Assembly (NCBI GenBank): GCA_030635465.1
Contig: DAOVYU010000138.1
Span: 1 to 5,076, forward strand
Origin: Bacteroidales bacterium
GTDB taxonomy: Bacteria > Bacteroidota > Bacteroidia > Bacteroidales > JAADJA01
Direction: 5' to 3'
DNA length: 5,076 nt
Shown here one piece after another: positions 1-5,076 of the stretch. The translations under genes and the position numbers were made by a program. The first letter of the stretch is position 1. Each line of letters begins with the position of its first letter. The notes under the pieces were generated by a model, which made no database searches, was not told the origin of the DNA, and was given only the letters and a program-made list of their open reading frames with translations.

Positions 1-848
1 GGTACAAGTGATAAAATATTCTTAAACTCGGTGTCAGGAGTTTTTAATATTAGAACCAGGTTTATATCATTATTGTTAAAAGAAACATTTCCATCAAAAT
101 TTAAATGCAATTCGTTTATTGTTAGCTCATTCTGTCGTAAGACAAAAATTTGATTTTCTAAATCAGCTTCAATATCAGCATTAAATTCCATTTCCACCCG
201 TGACAAATAATTGATGCCATTATAATTTATCGTAAACTGGTCGATATGCGAAGTAGTTTTTAAAATGGTATTTTCCAGACTGAGATTGCCCGATAAAGTA
301 TGGTTAAAACCGGCTAAAATCAAATGTACCCCTGAAGAAGCATCAGCATATTCAATACGTCCATCGATAATTTCAAATTTTTTCAATATCATGTTAAACG
401 AAGCCTCTCCTTCATCTACAAAACTTTCTTCTTTTTCTTCTTCAGCTGTGGTAGTAGATGTGATATTATAATTGGTTTCACCGTTATTCAAAGTTTTTAG
501 AAAAATTTTGGGTTGATGGATTTTGATACGTTTTGCTTCATAATCTGAACCTTTAAATACGCTGATTAGGTCAATAGAAATATCTACTGATTCAATGTTG
601 GCCAGTGTGTCTTTTTCAAAACTACCAGTTCCAGAAATGATAATGTCACTAATTTCGAGATTAAAGTTGGGAAAGCTCTTGAATAAGGAGAGAGAAACAT
701 CACTAAATTCAATTTTTGCATTGACATTATTATTTACTTCACTTTTAACAAGGTCAGTAATCTGTCCTTTGAAAAAGAGGGGTAATACAAAAATTAAAGC
801 AATTACGAGGATAATTATTATTCCCAGTACCTTTAATAGGATCTTCAT
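1..848 (-). CDS. AsmA-like envelope protein, C-terminally cut by window edge
   Basis: The reading frame opens with ATG at 848 and stays open to base 1, giving 282 full codons; the C-terminus lies outside the window. It begins MKILLKVLG, followed by one hydrophobic segment (about residues 7-25), the usual inner-membrane anchor of AsmA-type proteins. Next come family-typical stretches: a LSLFKSFPNFNLEI segment near residues 55-68, a DTLANIESVDISIDLISVF segment, and later GFNHTLSGNLS, with FKNILSLVP at the window edge. A short acidic run (EEEKEE) separates two beta-rich parts. AsmA and TamB relatives are anchored in the inner membrane with large periplasmic beta-rich regions and are linked to outer-membrane biogenesis and lipid transport; the substrate of the Bacteroidota group is not known. 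Bacteroidota members are usually much longer, so perhaps two thirds is missing. The start is two bases after the aroC stop, so co-transcription with aroC is likely. Family assignment is firm; exact role is unknown. Confidence 0.88.
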   Translation of the reverse strand, partial: MKILLKVLGIIIILVIALIFVLPLFFKGQITDLVKSEVNNNVNAKIEFSDVSLSLFKSFPNFNLEISDIIISGTGSFEKDTLANIESVDISIDLISVFKGSDYEAKRIKIHQPKIFLKTLNNGETNYNITSTTTAEEEKEESFVDEGEASFNMILKKFEIIDGRIEYADASSGVHLILAGFNHTLSGNLSLENTILKTTSHIDQFTINYNGINYLSRVEMEFNADIEADLENQIFVLRQNELTINELHLNFDGNVSFNNNDINLVLILKTPDTEFKNILSLV

Positions 849-850
849 AT

Positions 851-1930
851 TTAATTTTTTGCTATTTTATTTCTTAAATAATGATCAACCAAAACAATTG
901 CAGCCATGGACTCAACTATCGGAACAGCCCTGGGTACAACACATACGTCATGTCTCCCTTTTCCTTTAATAGTTGTTTCCTTACCATTTTTATCCACTGT
1001 TTCCTGATCACTCATAACTGTAGCTATAGGTTTAAACGCGACTCTGAAATAAATGTTTTCTCCATTTGATATACCTCCCTGTATTCCACCCGAATGATTT
1101 GTTTCAGTGTAGATTTTTTTACCAATTGATTTAAACTTGTCGTTATGCTCCGAACCCCTCATTGTTATTGATGCAAAACCTGATCCATATTCAAATCCTT
1201 TCACAGCATTTATACTCATGATGGCTTTTGCAAGATCAGCATGCAATTTATCAAAAACAGGTTCGCCCAAACCTACTGGAACACCATCAATTATACATGT
1301 AATTGCTCCTCCAATTGTATCACCTTCTTTCTTAAGTTGTTCAATCAATGCAACCATTTTTTTACTTATTGCCTTATCAGGACAACGAACAGGTGATGAC
1401 TCAATTTTATTAGATCCTATGTTATTATTATCAATATCTGAAATTATTTCACCTATTTGAGAAACAAATCCTAAAATATGGATACCTGCCTGTTGAAGAA
1501 TTAATTTGGCGATTGATCCACCAACTACCCTGGCAACTGTTTCCCTTGCTGAAGCTCTTCCGCCTCCCCGATGATCGCGGATACCGTATTTCTGATCATA
1601 GGTGTAATCCGCATGCGATGGTCTGAATGTATCTTTTAAATGATTATAGTCAGATGATTGCTGGTCTTTATTGTAAATGATAAATGCAATTGGAGCTCCA
1701 GTGGTTTTGTTATTAAAAATACCTGAAAGAAAATTTACTTTATCTTCTTCCTGTCTATTTGAAGTTATAACCGATTGTCCGGGTCTTCGCCGGTTAAGTT
1801 CATTTTGTATAAATGAATAATCTATTTCTAATCCAGCAGGACAACCATCAATGACGCCTCCAATGGCTGGTCCGTGAGATTCGCCAAAAGTAGTTAAGCG
1901 GAAAATATGTCCAATGGAATTTCCTGGCAT
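851..1930 (-). CDS. aroC: Chorismate synthase
   Basis: The 359-residue product is full length for the family (about 350-365). It converts 5-enolpyruvylshikimate-3-phosphate to chorismate by anti-1,4-elimination of phosphate, using reduced FMN that is not net consumed. This is the last step of the shikimate pathway, feeding aromatic amino acids, folate and quinones; the enzyme is a cytoplasmic homotetramer. Visible signatures are GESHG at 16-20 (with the conserved His19), RPSHADYTY at 103-111, DHRGGGRASARE at 119-130 (second conserved His120), NHSGGIQGGISNG at 278-290 near the FMN site, and GRHDVCVVPRAVPIVE at 325-340 with the conserved Asp328. No key residue is missing. The start is secure because family members begin with an M-x-G-N-x-x-G pattern and here MPGNSIG matches it. 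A Bacteroidota promoter lies directly upstream and there is no Shine-Dalgarno sequence. An AsmA-like gene follows after two bases. Confidence 0.98.
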   Translation of the reverse strand: MPGNSIGHIFRLTTFGESHGPAIGGVIDGCPAGLEIDYSFIQNELNRRRPGQSVITSNRQEEDKVNFLSGIFNNKTTGAPIAFIIYNKDQQSSDYNHLKDTFRPSHADYTYDQKYGIRDHRGGGRASARETVARVVGGSIAKLILQQAGIHILGFVSQIGEIISDIDNNNIGSNKIESSPVRCPDKAISKKMVALIEQLKKEGDTIGGAITCIIDGVPVGLGEPVFDKLHADLAKAIMSINAVKGFEYGSGFASITMRGSEHNDKFKSIGKKIYTETNHSGGIQGGISNGENIYFRVAFKPIATVMSDQETVDKNGKETTIKGKGRHDVCVVPRAVPIVESMAAIVLVDHYLRNKIAKN

Positions 1931-1987
1931 TTTGACAAAGATAAGTTGTTTTTATGGATTGTCAAACAGTATGTTATATCTGTTTGA
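1931..1987. repeat. Two overlapping 8-bp inverted repeats in the aroC upstream gap
   Basis: Dyad A pairs 1962-1969 (TCAAACAG) with 1980-1987 (CTGTTTGA), a perfect 8-bp match around a 10-base loop. Dyad B pairs 1931-1938 (TTTGACAA) with 1959-1966 (TTGTCAAA), a perfect 8-bp match around a 20-base loop. They share 1962-1966, so both cannot form at once. That shared block also contains the -33 promoter element, and the lower arm of dyad B abuts the aroC ATG and overlaps the -7 element. The repeats could be operator half-sites, or RNA hairpins in transcripts reading through from the upstream hydrolase gene. Neither stem is GC-rich or followed by a clear U-run, so a classical intrinsic terminator is not supported. 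In an AT-rich gap such short dyads can also arise by chance. Confidence 0.45.
1936..1966 (-). promoter_or_regulatory. Bacteroidota-type promoter of aroC
   Basis: On the minus strand TTTG (1966-1963) is followed by exactly 19 bases and then TATCTTTG (1943-1936). This matches the -33 TTTG and -7 TAnnTTTG elements of the primary sigma factor promoters of Bacteroidota at the usual spacing. Only five bases separate the -7 element from the aroC ATG, so the expected transcription start falls on or next to the start codon. The match is read directly from the sequence; activity is inferred. Confidence 0.72.
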
Positions 1988-2004
1988 TAATTATTTGTGA
2001 TCAA

Positions 2005-4377
2005 TTAATTAGTTATAATATCAAATGAATTTCCTTCAATAATTATCTTCATATCAGTCTCATTCAAATCAAGTTCGGCACTAAAATTTGATTTAAATTC
2101 TGCATTTTTAAACCGGGAAGGTATTTCAAATAATAATTGTAATGGCTTATTACTTTTATTAAAAACAATAATGGCTGTTTTGTCGAAATATGAACGAATA
2201 TAAACCAGTGAATAAGCATCCATATGTAGTACCTTAAAATCACCGAAAGTAAGGCAAAGATTATTTCTTCGTAATTGGATTAATTCTTTGGTTATTGCTT
2301 TGGTTAATTCCTCTTCAGAATTTAGCCCTTCAAATTGCATCATTCTTCTATTATCCGGATCATTCGCCCCAGGCATACCTATCTCATCTCCGTAGTATAT
2401 TGTAGGGATACCCGGAATTGTTAGGTTGAAAGCATTCAATGACTGCAATTTTTTATAGGCAACCGTATTTCCTACTCCTATTTCCCTGGTCCATCCTGCA
2501 AGTTTAGAATCTTCATCAAATTTTAGATCTCCACCAGCAAGGGAAATAAACCTGGGTTTATCCTGATTTCCGGATATGTATCCCATTAAATTATGGTAAC
2601 CGTAATGATCAAGACTTTCTTTCAATGATTCCATAAGTTTTTCAAAAGGTTCATTGTCTTTAGCAAAAACAGAAACAGCTGCATCATAAACTCCAAAATC
2701 GAATTGCCCATCCAACATACCAGTATTGATATAACTGCCGATTAATTCACGATTGCCATAGGTTTCACCAACCTGATAGATTCGTTTGTTTTCTGGAATA
2801 ACCACTTCCTCTTTTAATTTTCTGGTCAACGCTCGCCAGTATATTTCCGGGATATGTTTGGTTGCATCATGCCTGAAACCATCCATTTGATATTTCTTAA
2901 TCCAATATACTGCCGAATCTGAAATGATATCTGTAACTGCAGGATTCTCTAAATCAAGTGTGGGTAAAAAAGTATCAAACCAAGTTGTTAACCTGTATTC
3001 ATCCCATTTCTCCGTATTTAAGGTTCCATCAGGCAAATAAAGATCCGTAGCCCATTCCGGGTGTTCCTGGTAAATGGGATTTTTTTCATGAACATGGTTA
3101 GATACAAAGTCAAGGATGATATTAAAATCATTTTTGTGAGCAGTTTTAATTAGCGTTTTTAGTTCCTCATCTGTACCAAATCTAAAATCAATAGTTGACA
3201 ATGTAACAGGCCAATAACCATGATATCCTGAAAATTTTGTTAGTGGTTCAGGCCATAGACCGTAAGCTTCAAGTGGGTTTTGAGTGATAGGGGAGAGCCA
3301 GATTGTGTTTATACCAAGCTCTTTAAAATATCCATCTTTTATCTTATTTGTTACACCTACAATATCACCACCATAATAATTAGCTTTAGGTAAAATATCT
3401 GGATCATCAACAGGGTAATCATTATCTAATAATCCATTGTTAAATCTATCGATCATGAGGAAATAAAATACAGATGCTTCCCAGTCATCTCTATGTAATT
3501 GATTAGACTTATCAACAACCATTAGTTTGTTCAATGGAATTAATACATCATTGGATGTACCGTATTCATTTTCTGCCCATACCCTTAACCATGACCTCTC
3601 ATATTTTCTGGCTTCAAAAGGCAATGCCAGTGTAGCAAAGTTATCTTTGAATATTATTTGTTCCTGTAGAAGCTGGTAATTTTGCCAAAAGACGATGACT
3701 TTTTTCGCATTATTTTGAATACCCAGTGAAATTAGATTCTCTTCAAAATTGTAGGTATAAATTTCAGGTGATTGGTTTGGTCCATTGTTACCAACTTTGA
3801 GTACAGAGTTGGTTCCACCCAGGTTGTTTTCTTCAATCTCTGGATTATCAGGATCGAGTACCCATTCTCCATCAAGGACTAGTTGATATTGGTATTTTCC
3901 TGGATATAGTTCAATGGGGATTTCCCAACCATTTTCTGTTAATTGAAGATGACTCTCTTTTGGATTCCAACCATTGATTTCTCCAGTTATTTGTACCTCA
4001 TCATAGTTTTTGTTTCCGGGATCAAAAGTAAATAGGTATTTTAATTTCCTGGTTTTTTTTAATAATATACTGTAAGGGAAATCATTAAACCAAACTTTTA
4101 AAACCATTAAATGTGGCAGATTGTCTGTATCTGGTATTAAAGTAAGATGCTTCTTGTCTTCTGATAATTCTCCTATAAGTTGGTCCGGAATTGACAAGGA
4201 ATCTATTTGATCAAAATTTAAAAAGTAATCTTCCAGATTTACTTCAGTTTCTTGCAAACCAATATAAATTGGGCTTGCTAATCCAACTATTTCTGATGTT
4301 TCTGGAAACTTTATTTGCTCGGTTTGGCATCCAATCAAAAAAACAAAAAGAATTCCAAGTGATAATGTTTTAAACAT
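2005..4377 (-). CDS. GH13 alpha-amylase family lipoprotein with CBM48-like module
   Basis: With the start at 4377 the product has 790 residues. Residues 1-17 form a lipoprotein signal with lipobox LIGC (Cys17, codon 4329-4327). Then come a beta-rich domain (about 20-110), a CBM48-like module (about 115-196, with NGWNP at 135-139 and GKYQYQLVLDGEW at 160-172), a linker beta domain, the GH13 barrel (about 296-705) and a C-terminal beta domain. GH13 regions visible are DFVSNH at 423-428, GFRHDATKH at 500-508 (nucleophile Asp504), QVGE with acid/base Glu538, and GNQD with the third acid Asp606; GYHGYW and GIPTIYYGDE also fit. The conserved His of region IV is Gln605. It probably hydrolyses alpha-1,4-glucans such as starch or maltodextrins in the periplasm or at the outer membrane; exact specificity is not readable. 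In-frame ATGs up to 4440 exist, but 4377 alone puts the lipoprotein signal at the N-terminus and leaves a 4-base gap to the preceding gene. Confidence 0.93.
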   Translation of the reverse strand: MFKTLSLGILFVFLIGCQTEQIKFPETSEIVGLASPIYIGLQETEVNLEDYFLNFDQIDSLSIPDQLIGELSEDKKHLTLIPDTDNLPHLMVLKVWFNDFPYSILLKKTRKLKYLFTFDPGNKNYDEVQITGEINGWNPKESHLQLTENGWEIPIELYPGKYQYQLVLDGEWVLDPDNPEIEENNLGGTNSVLKVGNNGPNQSPEIYTYNFEENLISLGIQNNAKKVIVFWQNYQLLQEQIIFKDNFATLALPFEARKYERSWLRVWAENEYGTSNDVLIPLNKLMVVDKSNQLHRDDWEASVFYFLMIDRFNNGLLDNDYPVDDPDILPKANYYGGDIVGVTNKIKDGYFKELGINTIWLSPITQNPLEAYGLWPEPLTKFSGYHGYWPVTLSTIDFRFGTDEELKTLIKTAHKNDFNIILDFVSNHVHEKNPIYQEHPEWATDLYLPDGTLNTEKWDEYRLTTWFDTFLPTLDLENPAVTDIISDSAVYWIKKYQMDGFRHDATKHIPEIYWRALTRKLKEEVVIPENKRIYQVGETYGNRELIGSYINTGMLDGQFDFGVYDAAVSVFAKDNEPFEKLMESLKESLDHYGYHNLMGYISGNQDKPRFISLAGGDLKFDEDSKLAGWTREIGVGNTVAYKKLQSLNAFNLTIPGIPTIYYGDEIGMPGANDPDNRRMMQFEGLNSEEELTKAITKELIQLRRNNLCLTFGDFKVLHMDAYSLVYIRSYFDKTAIIVFNKSNKPLQLLFEIPSRFKNAEFKSNFSAELDLNETDMKIIIEGNSFDIITN

Positions 4378-4381
4378 GTAA

Positions 4382-5076
4382 TTATTTAATAAGTAATTTA
4401 ATACAATCATTCTCATCAGTAAATATAAAGTAAAGGCCATTTCCTAAATTGTCTATATTTAAGGAAATAACATTTTGTTTGCGTAAGATTAATTGTCCAT
4501 TGGCATTATAAAGACGAATATTTAATATTTGATCAAAATATACCATTCCACCAGTTACTGGATTTGGAAATACCTTAATACGCGAATGCCGGACCAATTT
4601 ATCCTCAACGCTTCCTAAAAGATTACTATATCCTGGTGTGGCATGAAGGTAAAAAATCCAATCATTGCCTGCATCAGGATCTCTACCAAAAGAGACATCT
4701 GTTGTTTGCTCTCCATATGTTATAGAATCGAGTAAGAAAAATCCGGTAGTTTCTGAATCAAAAATACCAATCTCTTCACCTTCCTGATTGAGCTTAAAAT
4801 TGGTATGATTAGGTCCTTGCTCCGGATCATTATCAGCCCAAATAAGAATAAATTCTCCTGGCTGAAGTGTGACATCCGGCATTTGCCATTTGTCGAAGTT
4901 TAATAAATTATCAGAAAGATATTTATCACCCAACCACACAGATTCTTCATCGCCATTGAAGATTTCAATCCAGTCGTCATACTCTCCATATTCGTCAGCA
5001 ATTGTTGAGTCATTACTTGCCATAAACTCATTGATGAATAATTGGGAATCATCTGATTCAATAATTTCAATTAAAA
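4382..5076 (-). CDS. Lamin-tail domain protein with T9SS sorting domain, N-terminally cut by window edge
   Basis: The frame is open from the window edge to TAA at 4384-4382, giving 230 visible residues; the true start lies outside. The ATG at 5023 is internal, because the residues before it (LFINEF, running into MASND) complete the first strand of the lamin-tail domain. That domain spans about residues 12-151, with DDWIEIFN, LQPGEFILIWAD, FGRDPDAGNDW and ATPGYSN typical of bacterial LTDs. Residues from about 166 form a type A T9SS sorting domain: IKVFPNPV, then IRLYNANGQLI, LNIDNLGNGLYFIF and a terminal KLLIK. Such tails carry proteins across the outer membrane of Bacteroidota and are then removed, with the cargo released or attached to the surface. 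Bacterial LTDs are thought to be binding or adhesion modules and often follow a CotH-like or enzymatic domain, but what precedes it here is unseen. It ends four bases before the GH13 gene, suggesting one operon. Confidence 0.9.
   Translation of the reverse strand, partial: LIEIIESDDSQLFINEFMASNDSTIADEYGEYDDWIEIFNGDEESVWLGDKYLSDNLLNFDKWQMPDVTLQPGEFILIWADNDPEQGPNHTNFKLNQEGEEIGIFDSETTGFFLLDSITYGEQTTDVSFGRDPDAGNDWIFYLHATPGYSNLLGSVEDKLVRHSRIKVFPNPVTGGMVYFDQILNIRLYNANGQLILRKQNVISLNIDNLGNGLYFIFTDENDCIKLLIK

Noticed and set aside
265..471. Plus-strand open frame of 68 codons
   Set aside because: It lies wholly antisense to the AsmA-like gene, has no recognisable domain and has no promoter or neighbour on that strand.
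595..1460. Plus-strand open frames at 595-969, 881-1069 and 1137-1460
   Set aside because: All are antisense to the AsmA-like gene or aroC, whose protein motifs are clear; their translations are low-complexity and unlike known families.
1962..2004. Possible intrinsic terminator after the GH13 gene
   Set aside because: The only stem (1962-1969 with 1980-1987) has low GC content and no U-run follows on the minus strand, so termination here is not supported.
4191..4373. Plus-strand open frame of 60 codons
   Set aside because: It is antisense to the N-terminal part of the GH13 lipoprotein, which has a clear signal peptide in the opposite frame.
1..5076. Mobile element, CRISPR array, RNA gene or defence system
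   Set aside because: No transposase, integrase, spaced direct repeats, tRNA- or rRNA-like sequence or defence domain is visible; the four genes fill almost the whole window and look like ordinary chromosomal genes.

Overview
The window is AT-rich DNA from a member of the Bacteroidota. Four things point there: a C-terminal type IX secretion (T9SS) sorting domain, an AsmA-like protein of the Bacteroidota type, a promoter matching the Bacteroidota TTTG / TAnnTTTG pattern, and no Shine-Dalgarno sequence at any visible start. The lineage below phylum cannot be fixed from this sequence. All four genes lie on the minus strand, so transcription runs from high to low coordinates, and coding density is very high.

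In transcription order, the window opens inside a secreted protein (5076 to 4382) whose visible part is a lamin-tail domain (LTD) followed by a T9SS sorting domain. Four bases after its stop comes a lipoprotein GH13 glycoside hydrolase of the alpha-amylase family (4377 to 2005), with N-terminal beta domains, a CBM48-like module and a C-terminal beta domain. These two probably form one transcription unit for handling alpha-glucan at the cell envelope or surface.

A 74-base gap (2004 to 1931) is the only real intergenic space. It holds a near-perfect Bacteroidota promoter and two overlapping 8-bp inverted repeats. After it comes aroC, chorismate synthase (1930 to 851), the last step of the shikimate pathway. 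Two bases after aroC an AsmA-like envelope protein begins (848) and runs off the window edge. aroC and the AsmA-like gene look like a second, separately promoted unit.

I see no mobile element, CRISPR array, RNA gene or defence system, and most of the window is ordinary chromosomal sequence. The points most worth a second look are the promoter placed so close to the aroC start that the mRNA should be leaderless or nearly so, the pair of mutually exclusive dyads in the same gap, and a His-to-Gln change in conserved region IV of the GH13 enzyme.
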